Assembly: GCA_020050685.1 (NCBI GenBank)
Contig: JAGVKG010000069.1
Span: 1-64,000 of the forward strand
DNA: 64,000 nucleotides
Direction: 5' to 3'
DNA from: Candidatus Obscuribacterales bacterium
Lineage (GTDB): Bacteria > Cyanobacteriota > Vampirovibrionia > Obscuribacterales > Obscuribacteraceae
Numbering within the stretch: the first letter of the stretch is position 1; each line of letters starts with the position of its first letter. The position numbers were made by a program, and so were the translations under genes. The notes under the pieces were generated by a model that ran no database searches, was not told where the DNA came from, and worked only from the letters and a program-made list of their open reading frames with translations. Below, in pieces: positions 1 through 8,674 of this stretch.

Positions 1-523
1 CAATCGGGTTTAAATCACCAGAGGAGGTGGAAAAACAATATTGGTCACGCAAAGCAGCTTCGTAGAAAATCATTTGTCCACGAATTGGGGGACACCTCAG
101 GAAGTCACCACAGCATGGGTGGTGCGCAATAGTTTGCGAACCTGCGCTAGTGTCTAATCTATGCTGGATAGCCGACTATTTGCAGAAAGTTCTCATTGCT
201 AGATCAAATCTTCGCCTGAAATTAGAAGCTGAATGGTGGCACTTTTAATTGCACCGTGAGTGGGGAAGTTACGTAGTTATACAGAGAAGTTATATTGCAA
301 TGCAAAAGTGATAACTGTTAGGTTCGAAATATATTTATTCGCTTTCGCAACCGAAGAGCAAGTCCCAAAGACAAAGCAATTCAACATCAGCAAGAATCAT
401 CATGTGTCCTGTGGACATGTGGGCGATTGTGCTGTTTCGAAATCGAGTGAAGACCAGCTGTGTTTAATGAAACTCGGCACGACTGGTTTGAATTACCACG
501 AGTTTTAATCGAGGTTATGGATC
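1..523. other. Gene-poor left edge
   Basis: No convincing gene. A TTG-initiated 38-codon frame (41-157) follows a GAGGAGG-like site at 21-27, and a GTG frame (260-508) has no ribosome binding site. Neither has recognisable protein character. A GCGCTAG word with TCTAATC occurs near 144-158, resembling a short repeat seen elsewhere in the window. Confidence 0.4.
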
Positions 524-1156
524 ATGATTACAAACGAAATGGGCAACTACTCGCCATACAATCCTTACGACGATGATGATTGGGCGCCGGACAAGTCACA
601 AGCTATCGACCCTTGCGATGTAGCGATTAATGAAGGCGACGCTCACATGATTGGAGATGGTCGTCCCGAAGACATTCACCACAAAAATGTGGCTCGCGCT
701 CAGCGCTGGTATTTGCAGGCACTTATTCTTCTGCGGCTGCGGGCCAGAGACGAGCAGATTCAGGACGACCTTGATGCAATGTTGCTCAAGTTTGTTCAAA
801 TGGCCGTGATTATCCAACGCTTGAAGCAGTGTCTGAACACGAACAAACGTTCAATCGAGTTCATTCACGGCACGGAACGTTGGGCACGGACCAGACTTGC
901 CTCGGCCAACAAGGAGTTGGCTGTCTTTGAGGCGATGACCATACCGCCGGAGTCCAAACTCAAAGTGCTTAGAAATGAAATCGAAGCACTGAAAGTGCAA
1001 GCACCATCGTGCCGTGCATCTGTCAGAAACGTAGCCGACGAATCGAAACGCCTGCGCAAAATGATCATTCGCATCATGCCTTGCTTGCAGTCGGAATTCG
1101 GCACCACCGACACGATGAAAGTCGTGCCGAGTCACGCCGCACAGAAAGCCAGCTAG
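524..1156 (+). CDS. Hypothetical helical protein, 210 aa
   Basis: Unrecognised protein. The N-terminus is acidic and low in complexity (a DDDD run near residue 17). From about residue 55 on it is mostly charged and helical, rich in Arg, Gln, Leu and Lys, with likely coiled-coil stretches at 75-110 and 140-180. There is no signal peptide or membrane segment. A GAGGTT ribosome binding site is close to the ATG. It stands alone, and a strong terminator lies 150 bases downstream. The 3' stretch between stop and terminator carries a short Cys/His-rich frame (CALC...HxxxxxFC) in another phase, which could be a lost or frameshifted C-terminus. Confidence 0.6.
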   Translation: MITNEMGNYSPYNPYDDDDWAPDKSQAIDPCDVAINEGDAHMIGDGRPEDIHHKNVARAQRWYLQALILLRLRARDEQIQDDLDAMLLKFVQMAVIIQRLKQCLNTNKRSIEFIHGTERWARTRLASANKELAVFEAMTIPPESKLKVLRNEIEALKVQAPSCRASVRNVADESKRLRKMIIRIMPCLQSEFGTTDTMKVVPSHAAQKAS

Positions 1157-1305
1157 CGCACAGCAGCTTGACCAATCGATCAACACCGGAGCATTGCGCG
1201 TTATGCAAATACGCGCACTGGAAGAATCACGCAGACCGGAAAAAGTTCTGCGTCTCAGACGACGACCACAGCAAGAAACTAGCAAGTAGGCGAGAGACAG
1301 TGGAC

Positions 1306-1342
1306 AGTGGTCTAGGGCGATCCTGCTCTAGACCACTTTTTT
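1306..1342 (+). terminator. Rho-independent terminator
   Basis: A perfect 10-bp stem AGTGGTCTAG / CTAGACCACT with a 12-base loop is followed by a run of six T. It ends the transcript of the 210-aa gene and insulates the Fic promoter. Confidence 0.85.
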
Positions 1343-1351
1343 ACCTTTAAG

Positions 1352-1413
1352 TTGATCTATTGGACGTAATTGGCTATAATTGGACATAATCGGTTAAATA
1401 ATTGGCTAATAGG
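1352..1413 (+). promoter_or_regulatory. Fic promoter with 10-bp phased repeats
   Basis: A sigma-70 type promoter, TTGATC (1352-1357), 17 bases, TATAAT (1375-1380), is overlaid by direct repeats with core TTGG at 1360, 1370 and 1380, a variant TCGG at 1390 and another TTGG at 1402. The first four sit exactly one helical turn apart, so a repressor array on one DNA face is a reasonable inference. The winged-helix domain of the downstream Fic protein is a candidate ligand. Confidence 0.65.
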
Positions 1414-1422
1414 TTTTGACCA

Positions 1423-2472
1423 ATGAAGTTCAAGAATTTTCGGCCAACCCTTGAAATGCTGCGTCTGATTGGAGAGATAGACGAGTTTAAAGGTGCCTGG
1501 CGCTCATTATCCGCCATATCTCCGCAGCGCCTCCAAGTCCTCAAAAGAGTAGCGACTATTGAGAGTATAGGTTCGTCTACGAGAATCGAAGGCGCTGCGC
1601 TTTCCGACGAGCAGATTGAAGCGCTTTTATCTGGTATTCGAAAGAAGTCTTTTCGGTCAAGAGATGAGCAGGAAGTGGCAGGCTATGCCGATGTAATGGA
1701 TACAGTGTACGAAAGCTGGCAGCAGATCCCTTTAACGGAGAATCATATTAAGCAACTCCACCGAGATCTTCTGAAGTACAGCACGAAAGACGATCGACAC
1801 AGAGGAAAGTATAAGACGGTGCCAAACAATGTGGCAGCGTTCGGTCCAAACGGCGAAAATCTAGGAATTGTTTTCAAGACAGCTACGCCATTCGATACTC
1901 CTTATCAAATGACGGAACTTGTCACTTCGACAAATCAAATGTTCGATTCCGGCGACGTGCATCCGTTATTAGTGATAGCCATGTTTATCGCTACATTCCT
2001 GACAATCCATCCCTTTCAAGATGGTAACGGCCGATTGTCGCGCGTGCTGACTACCCTGCTTCTGCTAAAAAACGAATATACTTACGCGCCATACAGTTCC
2101 CTGGAAGGTGTAGTCGAAGCCAACAAGGAGAGCTATTACTTGGCGCTCCGCAGAACTCAGGGCACTCTGGAATCTGACGCACCGGATTGGGATCCATGGA
2201 TTCAATTCTTCCTAAGGGCCGTGCAAAAACAAAAAGCAAATTTACAAGTAAAGATTTCACGAGAAAATCTGCTCGAAGGTGAATTGCCACCACTGGCGGT
2301 GCGCATACTGGAGCTGGTTCGGGAGCGTGGGCGCATAAAGACCTCCGACATTGAAAACCTAACTGGAGAGAGTCGCAGCACAATAAAACTTCGTCTTAAC
2401 GAGCTGGTTCAGCGACAAACCCTGGCACGATATGGACGTGGTCCTGCTACATGGTATACATTAGCCAGATAG
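1423..2472 (+). CDS. Fic family protein with C-terminal winged helix
   Basis: Fic-domain AMP/NMP-transferase, 349 aa. The core motif HPFQDGNGR (196-204) is intact, with catalytic His196 and the phosphate-binding Asn and Arg. An N-terminal inhibitory helix motif S-x-x-x-E-G (about 52-57) marks it as a self-inhibited class II Fic. Residues 285-349 form a winged helix-turn-helix, a common arrangement in stand-alone Fic regulators. The family transfers AMP to hydroxyl side chains of target proteins; the target here is unknown. No separate antitoxin gene is adjacent, as expected when the inhibitory helix is in the same chain. The ordered repeats in the promoter suggest autoregulation. Confidence 0.93.
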   Translation: MKFKNFRPTLEMLRLIGEIDEFKGAWRSLSAISPQRLQVLKRVATIESIGSSTRIEGAALSDEQIEALLSGIRKKSFRSRDEQEVAGYADVMDTVYESWQQIPLTENHIKQLHRDLLKYSTKDDRHRGKYKTVPNNVAAFGPNGENLGIVFKTATPFDTPYQMTELVTSTNQMFDSGDVHPLLVIAMFIATFLTIHPFQDGNGRLSRVLTTLLLLKNEYTYAPYSSLEGVVEANKESYYLALRRTQGTLESDAPDWDPWIQFFLRAVQKQKANLQVKISRENLLEGELPPLAVRILELVRERGRIKTSDIENLTGESRSTIKLRLNELVQRQTLARYGRGPATWYTLAR

Positions 2473-2545
2473 AACATCAGCGTTTGCGCAGACGAGACGA
2501 GGGTTTGTAACAAAGCCATCTGCCCGTTTCGTCTTTGGTTACGAG

Positions 2546-2562
2546 CTACTACTGATAGTAGC
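2546..2562 (+). repeat. CTACTA-N7-TAG dyad, copy 1
   Basis: CTACTA, seven bases, TAGC, then AAGAAA. It lies in the gap between convergent genes (Fic and the 151-aa gene). See the finding on this motif. Confidence 0.6.
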
Positions 2563-2628
2563 AAGAAATGATAAAAAACTCGTCGGCAAGTTGCCTGATT
2601 CCTTTTTGCTTTTGTGCTTAAAGGTAAG

Positions 2629-2666
2629 AAGGCGGTCTAGATTCTGTTTGTTCTAGACCGCCTTTT
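2629..2666. terminator. Hairpin between convergent genes
   Basis: A perfect 10-bp stem GGCGGTCTAG / CTAGACCGCC with a 12-base loop and TTTT on the plus side. It can serve the Fic transcript and the minus-strand 151-aa gene. The CGGTCTAG stem resembles the terminator at 1306. Confidence 0.8.
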
Positions 2667-2681
2667 GCCGCGACTGTACTA

Positions 2682-3137
2682 TTATTTGCGTTTGGCATAG
2701 TAGTCGTTGTATGTCTTGAGAATCCATTCTTTTAGAATGGCTTTGCTGAGCAAAGTCCCTTCTTGAGAGGCAACTACTCTAATTTCGTTGCTCATTCCTG
2801 GGCGCCATGCATCATAGGACGGCTCCTTAACGCATTGCTGTAATATGCGGCAGTATGGATCTGCACTTTGTTCGCGAATCTGAAGATAGATTGGCGGATT
2901 GTGGTGCTCTTTGTAAATCTCTTCGGCCAATTCATCCAATTCCTTGCCGTAGCCAGGAAATTGTTTCTCGTAGAAGTAGCAATAGATTCGCCACGCATTA
3001 TCGTATGAAGGGCCCTGCAAAGTTTCCACGATATTTTGCCAGGCATGTTGCAACAAGTCCCCAACTAGATAGCAAAGCGCCTTTACGCTTTTTAGCGGCT
3101 CCTGAAATAGACCATTGATCATTTCGATAAATCTCAT
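2682..3137 (-). CDS. Hypothetical protein, 151 aa
   Basis: Unrecognised. It is predicted soluble and mostly alpha-helical, rich in Tyr, Glu and Lys, with a lysine-rich C-terminus (AKRK). There is no signal peptide. An AGGTGA ribosome binding site precedes the ATG. The gene is alone between a pair of inverted repeats (2591-2624 and 3191-3220). Confidence 0.7.
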   Translation of the reverse strand: MRFIEMINGLFQEPLKSVKALCYLVGDLLQHAWQNIVETLQGPSYDNAWRIYCYFYEKQFPGYGKELDELAEEIYKEHHNPPIYLQIREQSADPYCRILQQCVKEPSYDAWRPGMSNEIRVVASQEGTLLSKAILKEWILKTYNDYYAKRK

Positions 3138-3289
3138 AACTAATCACCTGTTGAAGGGATATTTGTAAGCTTGCGCGACGAATCGAACAAGACTTAAAGC
3201 ACAAAAGGAGAATCAGGCAACGAGACTTTTGTCTCGCGGCCATTTCCTCCTTCTGTGTTTAAGCGATGTTCCAATTGCCGCTGATTGCT

Positions 3290-3333
3290 GCAAAAAATAC
3301 TGGTCGGCACTGAGTTGTTCAGTACCGACCAGC
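3290..3333 (-). terminator. Rho-independent terminator of the 760-aa gene
   Basis: On the minus strand, stem CTGGTCGGTACTGA / TCAGTGCCGACCAG is followed by TATTTTTT. It sits about 25 bases after the stop of the gene at 3359. Confidence 0.88.
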
Positions 3334-3358
3334 TTGGCTGTCCAATTTAGGTCATTGG

Positions 3359-5641
3359 CTATGCCGATTTGCGCATTTCTGCCCGGCGAGCTGCGGCGAG
3401 CGTGCGGGCTTGTTCCGCAGAGGTGAGGATAAGCACACGGCTTTCGAATTCACCGGCCACCAGCTTGGCGGCATCTTCGGCTGAGTCCAAGGTAGACACG
3501 ACGATGTCGCGTTTCTTGTACGAGGCTTTGATACCGTCTTGATTGGAGGCATTGTTGTTCTTCTTGTCGAACGCGAGGTGCGAACCGAGAACATCTTCGA
3601 ACGTGGTCTTGCGGCCTTTGGAAGTGGTGATCAGATTGTCGTGAGTCAAGAGACAGTGGATAAGCCACTTGCCGAGGATCTCTTGTTCTTGAGCATTGTC
3701 CAACTTGCTGAGGAGAGCGTCGGTCAACTCGCCGACAATGTTCAAAGCGCTCTTGATGCGATTTGCCAGGTCGGATTCGTACGAATCCATTACGGATCCG
3801 GACAAAGCGCGACCGCGAGCGTGTGGCTCGCTGCTTTCGTGTTGACCATGCACCGTGCGGGCATCGCGAATCGCTTCGTTGCCATCTTTATCGCGGTAGT
3901 TACCCGCGGTGTAGTGGCCGATCAATCGCTTGTCTTCGAAGATGAACTTCGCTGTGAGCAGACCGAGATTGAACATGCGGAGGTAGATGTACAGGAGAGC
4001 TCCACAGTCGGCGAGCGCTTCGTGGCAGTCCGAGGGGAACTGGTGCAGGGGAGCCCGCAACCAAATCCAACGGTGACCAGGAGTGTCCTCGTGCAGGGAA
4101 ACGTCTGTGCCGTACACAAGTCCGTCTCTGCGCAAGCGCTTGCCACCAGTACCCACACCGAGAACGATGGTGAGTTTCTTGGCGCCGGCTGATTCGATTG
4201 GAGTTTCTTGCAGCCACAGTGTCCAGGAAAGTCCGCTGTCCGTGAAGTAGGCGTTATCCTCGGTACCTTTGTCCCATGATTTCACGGTTGTGAAAGTACC
4301 GTCGAACGTACCACCGGTCAACTTGGTCATCACGTCTTCTGCTGCGAACATGAATTGTCCGGGAGTAGAGGCGCGCGACTTTACGTCGTCGGTCTTGTTC
4401 AGGAAGTTTCCGTCTTTGTTCGGGGCGAGCGACTGGAATGAGCCGCCGTCCGTTGCCGCGTACGTCATCTTTCTGACTTTGTTTTCGAAGGCCTTTGAGC
4501 CCTGGTCTAAACCAGGAACAGAGGCTTCCACTTCTTGTTCAGCGAGTGACTTTTTCGGATCGGGCGAACCAACGAAGGTTATCGCTTTGGCTGCGTCAGC
4601 AAAGTGCTGGGCCAGATCTGTTCGCACAACGTTACCATTTTGCGCTTCGACAAAAACTTCCATTTGCAATGGCTTTTTGGCGACAATTGCTTCGGTGACG
4701 ATAACGAACACGTTGCCGAGTTTCTCGGTAACCTTGCCGGCTTCCTGGTGAGAGGAATAGCCACATCCCTTCACCAAGACTTTGATCTGCGACTTCTTCA
4801 GCTTGCGCGATTTGGCCAGAAAATCTTCTGCCTGTTTCACGCGGGCTTCAGCATCCATCAGAGTTTGGCGAGCGCTTTCCGGAGTTCCATCAGCAAATAC
4901 ATCTACCGATGCTTCAAGCAAATCTTGATTCGCTTCGGCTAGTGCTTGCTCGGCTGCTTCGATTACTGCGGCTTTGGTCTTTTCCACAGCTTCACGAACA
5001 GCGGCTTTCTCGTCGATGCCAGCATGAATGCTGGGAGCTGGACGACCTTTGCGGACCGGTGCGATCACGTCTTCCACGACCAATTCGATTTTATTCGGGT
5101 CGTCGATTTCGATGACGCGCATCTTTATCGTGATCATTCCGTCGTAGATGGGCTTGTTGACGCCATAAACGGTGCGCTTCTGCATCAGCACCACGGTGAT
5201 GCGATCATTCGCATCACGGCTTATGCTGTACGGCACATAGTTGGTGGCATCGCCGATGCTGAGAGTATCGCGGAGCAAAGCCATTTTGATTGTGGCCATT
5301 GCAACACCGATAATCTGAGCACGATTGGCTCTCTTCGCCTTCTCGTTTTCCGTGCGCAGTTGTTGTTTGGCTTTGCGGCTTCCGGTACCTTTGATGGTGT
5401 TGAGCGCAGCTTGGAGTTCTTCTTCTGTCAGTTCCGGATACTGCAGGACTGTGTCGCGCAGGAAGCAGAACTTGGTTATGGCGCGATAGGGGCGTCCCTT
5501 TTGCGTGTCTATATAGACTTCCGTGCTGGGGAAGCGATCCATCAATTCCGCTGCTGCATCCAAAGGCAGTACGCGAATTGGCAACGGCAGGTCTGTCGAC
5601 CTGAAGATATTGAACAGTTCGGTTTTATTAGGTTGTCTCAT
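3359..5641 (-). CDS. Large hypothetical protein, 760 aa
   Basis: Unrecognised. The start at 5641 is chosen because GGAGGG lies about nine bases upstream; an in-frame extension to 5755 would run through a terminator stem. The N-terminal third is mixed alpha/beta and basic. Residues about 215-310 are Ala/Glu/Lys-rich and probably coiled coil. The middle and C-terminal parts look globular, including a His/Trp-rich stretch (HEDTPGHRWIWLRAP). It has no signal peptide or membrane helix. It is a single-gene transcript with its own terminator. A structural or assembly role is only a guess. Confidence 0.8.
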   Translation of the reverse strand: MRQPNKTELFNIFRSTDLPLPIRVLPLDAAAELMDRFPSTEVYIDTQKGRPYRAITKFCFLRDTVLQYPELTEEELQAALNTIKGTGSRKAKQQLRTENEKAKRANRAQIIGVAMATIKMALLRDTLSIGDATNYVPYSISRDANDRITVVLMQKRTVYGVNKPIYDGMITIKMRVIEIDDPNKIELVVEDVIAPVRKGRPAPSIHAGIDEKAAVREAVEKTKAAVIEAAEQALAEANQDLLEASVDVFADGTPESARQTLMDAEARVKQAEDFLAKSRKLKKSQIKVLVKGCGYSSHQEAGKVTEKLGNVFVIVTEAIVAKKPLQMEVFVEAQNGNVVRTDLAQHFADAAKAITFVGSPDPKKSLAEQEVEASVPGLDQGSKAFENKVRKMTYAATDGGSFQSLAPNKDGNFLNKTDDVKSRASTPGQFMFAAEDVMTKLTGGTFDGTFTTVKSWDKGTEDNAYFTDSGLSWTLWLQETPIESAGAKKLTIVLGVGTGGKRLRRDGLVYGTDVSLHEDTPGHRWIWLRAPLHQFPSDCHEALADCGALLYIYLRMFNLGLLTAKFIFEDKRLIGHYTAGNYRDKDGNEAIRDARTVHGQHESSEPHARGRALSGSVMDSYESDLANRIKSALNIVGELTDALLSKLDNAQEQEILGKWLIHCLLTHDNLITTSKGRKTTFEDVLGSHLAFDKKNNNASNQDGIKASYKKRDIVVSTLDSAEDAAKLVAGEFESRVLILTSAEQARTLAAARRAEMRKSA

Positions 5642-5702
5642 GATGTATACCCTCCTAGCGAGGAACGTGGTGTGAACTGTGTGAGTTGGTCTGATGTCCC
5701 CG

Positions 5703-5776
5703 CGCGCCAAAACACGACCTGTCCCGTAAAAAGGACAGGTCGGTTTCAAGCTCATTCCCGAGCGCGTTTTGGCGCG
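5703..5776 (-). terminator. Nested hairpin and cruciform after the GHL10 gene
   Basis: The inner stem CGACCTGTCC / GGACAGGTCG (5715-5742) is followed on the minus strand by TGTTTTGG. It lies inside a second perfect 11-bp inverted repeat CGCGCCAAAAC / GTTTTGGCGCG (5703-5713 and 5766-5776). It ends the GHL10 transcript and precedes the 760-aa gene. Confidence 0.75.
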
Positions 5777-5805
5777 TCAGTGCAGGAAAATCATTTCGCT
5801 GGTGA

Positions 5806-7881
5806 CTATTCGCGAGTCCCCAGCGATGGGTCGTGTGTACGCTTAGCTAGTTGAACGGAATACGTGAGCAACCAGCGCACGTTATTCAATTTGCCTAGCA
5901 GAAATTCGCTGCGACCAGTTCGCTTAACTAAAGGCTCCGACCGCAGCCATTGCTTGGCGGAGTTCTCTAGCTGGCTCACCTTATCTAGAACCGCTTCAAG
6001 ACTGGCTTGTGAAGAGCCTTCTGTAAGCTGTTTCAGGTCGCGCTGAATTTCTTTGATTTGCGCAACAACCGTGCTAGATTCGTGAGTGGTGGCAAGTACT
6101 TGCGTGCACCCACTGTCTGTACATTCGATTGCTCGCACCGCGAAATCCTCATATACGGACTTTGCAGCCGTAACTGGTTTTTCGTGCGGCACGATTAAGC
6201 TAAGCTGCGAGGTCGATTGACGATTGGGACCAGTCTTGATAATTCGTTCTTTGCTGTCTTGCAAATGCGCAACAGCAAACAGCGTCGTCCCAAGAAATCC
6301 CAACTTGTTCGCAGCTTCGATATGGTCGATGAGCAAGGCGGCAGGATAACGATCGATAGATGTTCCCGGATACACCAGACAGAAATCTTTCACAGAGTCC
6401 CGCACGAATGCGCAGGCATCGGAAAAATCTTTCGTATCAGGTGCATACGTCATCGGATTGATCACATCGATCAGCCCTTCGTTTGCCCATACTTCCCAAT
6501 GTTGCTGAATTGCTGCAATTCTGGCTCGCAAGGGCGTAGCGTAAACTGCGGCAGATATGGTCATGCCCGGGCGCAACTTCCGCAACGTACGCGAGGCATC
6601 GCGCACAAAGTTGGTTACTTTGGTTGCTTTCCAGGTATGCCAGACTTCTCTAGTCTCTCTGTCCAATTGATCGGACCGACTCGGCAACTTGTAACCAGGG
6701 TTTTCCTGCTCGAAAGCAGTACGGCTAATCGCATCGAATCCCATCTCTGTTCCCGACAATTGCCAGGGAAAGCGGATGTAATCCAATTGAATGCCGTCGA
6801 CCTGATAAAGAGTTGCAACATCGACCATCTCGTCAATTCTCAACATGCAAGCGCGTTTGTTGGCTGGGCTGAGCCAAAACTCCGGTTGCCCAGGTGGATT
6901 GGGAGAGCCTCTGTCCGAGTGCAATCCAAGCGATTGATCCTTTTCCAAAACTGGACCAGGATAGTCGTCACTTGTATTTGGATTGATGCGGTTGTGTCCT
7001 CTGCTGCCGACAGCAAATGTCCACATCCAGGCATGCAGGGACATGCTCCGTTTGTGAGCAGCAACCACTGCTGCACCAAGCGGATCATAGTTAGGCGCGA
7101 TAAGAGGATTTTTTGGCACCTTCGGTTTGTGCGTTACCGGATCAAGCGATGCGTTATACATTGCATAACCGGCATTGTTCGTTTCAAAGTACACGGTGTT
7201 GAAACCGGTTTCCTTGAGCCTGTCGAACAACGCTTCCATTCCCGCATCGTTTTTGGTAGCAACGATGGTGCCGCGATCCAACCAAATGCAGCGCGCTTCT
7301 GCTAAGGGTAGCGGCATGGCCATACCATTGGCGGTGGCATAGTCTTCACGCGCCAGCTCGAATTCCTTTTGAGCAAGTTGAAACATGCCAGCATCAAGAG
7401 CTTTCTTGAATGCTTGCGTGTGGCTACGGGCAGAAGCAAGTATTCTTTCAATTGCTGCAAATGGCACATCAAGTTTCATTTGTCGGGCAGTGGCCAATTT
7501 TGCCTCGACGGCCAGATCTCTTGAGGAGAGATCCTCTTGCCGATTCTTACTGTCCGCTAACATTTCTTGTGCGAGCTGTTTGATCACGCCGAACAAATCT
7601 AGATGTAAGTGCTCCGCAGGCTTTCGCCTACTCTGCACGTTCGCCCGCTTCACTCCGCATTGCTCATCGCAATACTGCGTTTCGCTGAGTTTGCCTGTGA
7701 CTGGTTTCATGTTCGTGGGGCGCGATATCTGACTGCGCTTGAATCCGTTGAAGAAATTTTCGCGCCAATTGCTCCCGTTCCAGGCATCTGCCTCCTGAGC
7801 TGTAGTAACAGTCAGAAGTGCAAAACCAAGAAGCAAGACAATCAATCTCTTAGTGTGTTTCTCAAGTTCTTGGTGTTGCAT
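5806..7881 (-). CDS. Exported GHL10 (DUF187) glycoside hydrolase-like protein
   Basis: 691 aa. A signal peptide (hydrophobic residues about 12-28, cleavage near AQEADA) indicates export. A central TIM-barrel region (about 195-530) has the hallmarks of glycosyl hydrolase-like family 10: an early strand with FNTVYFETNN, a segment with YDPLGAAVVAAHKRSMSLHAW, and VDGIQLDYIRFPW. The last 140 residues are helical and family-unspecific. The related families are thought to act on envelope polysaccharides; the substrate here is not known. GGAGG precedes the start. The leader carries a terminator-like hairpin 20-50 bases upstream of the ATG. Confidence 0.88.
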   Translation of the reverse strand: MQHQELEKHTKRLIVLLLGFALLTVTTAQEADAWNGSNWRENFFNGFKRSQISRPTNMKPVTGKLSETQYCDEQCGVKRANVQSRRKPAEHLHLDLFGVIKQLAQEMLADSKNRQEDLSSRDLAVEAKLATARQMKLDVPFAAIERILASARSHTQAFKKALDAGMFQLAQKEFELAREDYATANGMAMPLPLAEARCIWLDRGTIVATKNDAGMEALFDRLKETGFNTVYFETNNAGYAMYNASLDPVTHKPKVPKNPLIAPNYDPLGAAVVAAHKRSMSLHAWMWTFAVGSRGHNRINPNTSDDYPGPVLEKDQSLGLHSDRGSPNPPGQPEFWLSPANKRACMLRIDEMVDVATLYQVDGIQLDYIRFPWQLSGTEMGFDAISRTAFEQENPGYKLPSRSDQLDRETREVWHTWKATKVTNFVRDASRTLRKLRPGMTISAAVYATPLRARIAAIQQHWEVWANEGLIDVINPMTYAPDTKDFSDACAFVRDSVKDFCLVYPGTSIDRYPAALLIDHIEAANKLGFLGTTLFAVAHLQDSKERIIKTGPNRQSTSQLSLIVPHEKPVTAAKSVYEDFAVRAIECTDSGCTQVLATTHESSTVVAQIKEIQRDLKQLTEGSSQASLEAVLDKVSQLENSAKQWLRSEPLVKRTGRSEFLLGKLNNVRWLLTYSVQLAKRTHDPSLGTRE

Positions 7882-7901
7882 TGTGCCTCCGAAAGCCCAA
7901 A

Positions 7902-7939
7902 CAAAAAAGCGACCTCCGGTCGTATGACTGGAAGTCGCT
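7902..7939 (-). promoter_or_regulatory. Terminator-like leader hairpin (possible attenuator)
   Basis: On the minus strand a 14-bp, nearly perfect stem with a four-base loop is followed by six T, ending about 20 bases before the start codon at 7881. No minus-strand gene lies just upstream, so it may control read-through into the GHL10 gene. Confidence 0.55.
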
Positions 7940-8349
7940 GGTAAATGTTGTGAATTGTTTGTTGTTAGAGAGTTGGTGGGCTGGTTATGGGTTGGTCCGA
8001 ACGTTTATTGGGTAGTGATACATACTTTGAATTTATCCATTATGTATGTACTAATTCAATAGAAATTTGAAATGGAACATATAGCGCAGATGCGCTCACC
8101 ATGCGTGTCGTGGCGCTTGACATCGAGCGTACGAGAATAGCCGCGAATGTACAATGAACACGCAATATCGGTTGTCAAGAATAATGTGTACAAAAAAGAG
8201 TGCCACCACCAGCGGTGTTTGGTGCTTTGTCAAGAAGAGGGCGCGTTAAGCCTTCGACAATTTTCGCAAACGAATGAAAGCTTTAGTGCTTATTGACAAC
8301 CAATCGATGAACTAATGGTGGTCTAAAACAAGACACACACTGGAATTAG

Positions 8350-8471
8350 CGCGGCTCGCGTAGTCACAGTGCATACCGCGGTTCGCGTAGTCACAGCAAT
8401 AATCGAGGCTCACGTAATCACCGCGCATACCGCGGCTCACATATAGCCATAGCAAATATCGAGGCACATTC
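8350..8471. repeat. 27-bp imperfect tandem repeat, four copies plus part
   Basis: Units start at 8350, 8377, 8404 and 8431 (the last is 29 bp), with a partial fifth at 8460. The consensus is CGCGGCTCGCGTAGTCACAG followed by a variable CATAC or AATAT end. It is non-coding, inside the 0.8-kb gap 7882-8674. Confidence 0.8.
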
Positions 8472-8487
8472 ATTTCGGCCTATGTTT

Positions 8488-8603
8488 GGTCATCATATTT
8501 GATGACAGGTTGTGTTTCTGCTGTTTTGAAAAGCCAGTCTTAGTCTAGCTTTTCAGGCACGTGATTTGTGGCGTCAGATTAATCGTCATCAAATATGATG
8601 ACC
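8488..8603. repeat. MITE-like 116-bp unit with 19-bp terminal inverted repeats
   Basis: The 19-bp GGTCATCATATTTGATGAC at 8488-8506 recurs as its exact reverse complement at 8585-8603. Each copy contains a 7-bp dyad with a four-base centre. Between them a TGAAAAGCCAG... hairpin is visible (about 8523-8552). It could be a small non-autonomous element or a pair of operators. The rest of the gap holds nothing else. Confidence 0.6.
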
Positions 8604-8674
8604 TTGACTAAGAGCGAAAATGGAAAGGACCAAAAGTCCTGACGAACGAAGCCTTTAGCTTGGTCAGATCTTTT

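Larger units (their letters stand above)
2591..3220. repeat. Inverted repeat pair around a 151-aa gene
   Basis: Left arm 2591-2624 and right arm 3191-3220 are near-exact reverse complements sharing AAGCACAAAAG and ATCAGGCAA, separated by the single gene 2682-3137. No transposase is present. It may be a non-autonomous cassette or paired regulatory arms. Confidence 0.5.

Noticed and set aside
260-508. 82-codon GTG frame
   Set aside because: No ribosome binding site and no coding-like composition.
851-1285. 144-codon frame on the minus strand
   Set aside because: Antisense shadow of the 210-aa gene, with no ribosome binding site and Arg/Cys-rich nonsense composition.
1166-1350. Cys/His-rich frame CALCKYAHWKNHADRKKFC
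   Set aside because: Looks like a zinc site but would have to be translated through the terminator at 1306-1342 from a TTG without a ribosome binding site; kept only as a possible frameshifted tail.
4946-5854. 302-codon plus-strand frame
   Set aside because: Mirror of the 760-aa minus-strand gene; no ribosome binding site and no family.
6217-7305. 362-codon plus-strand frame
   Set aside because: Antisense of the GHL10 gene, which has a signal peptide and clear family motifs.
8350-8471. CRISPR array
   Set aside because: The repeat units are contiguous at 27 bp without unique spacers, and there are no cas genes.
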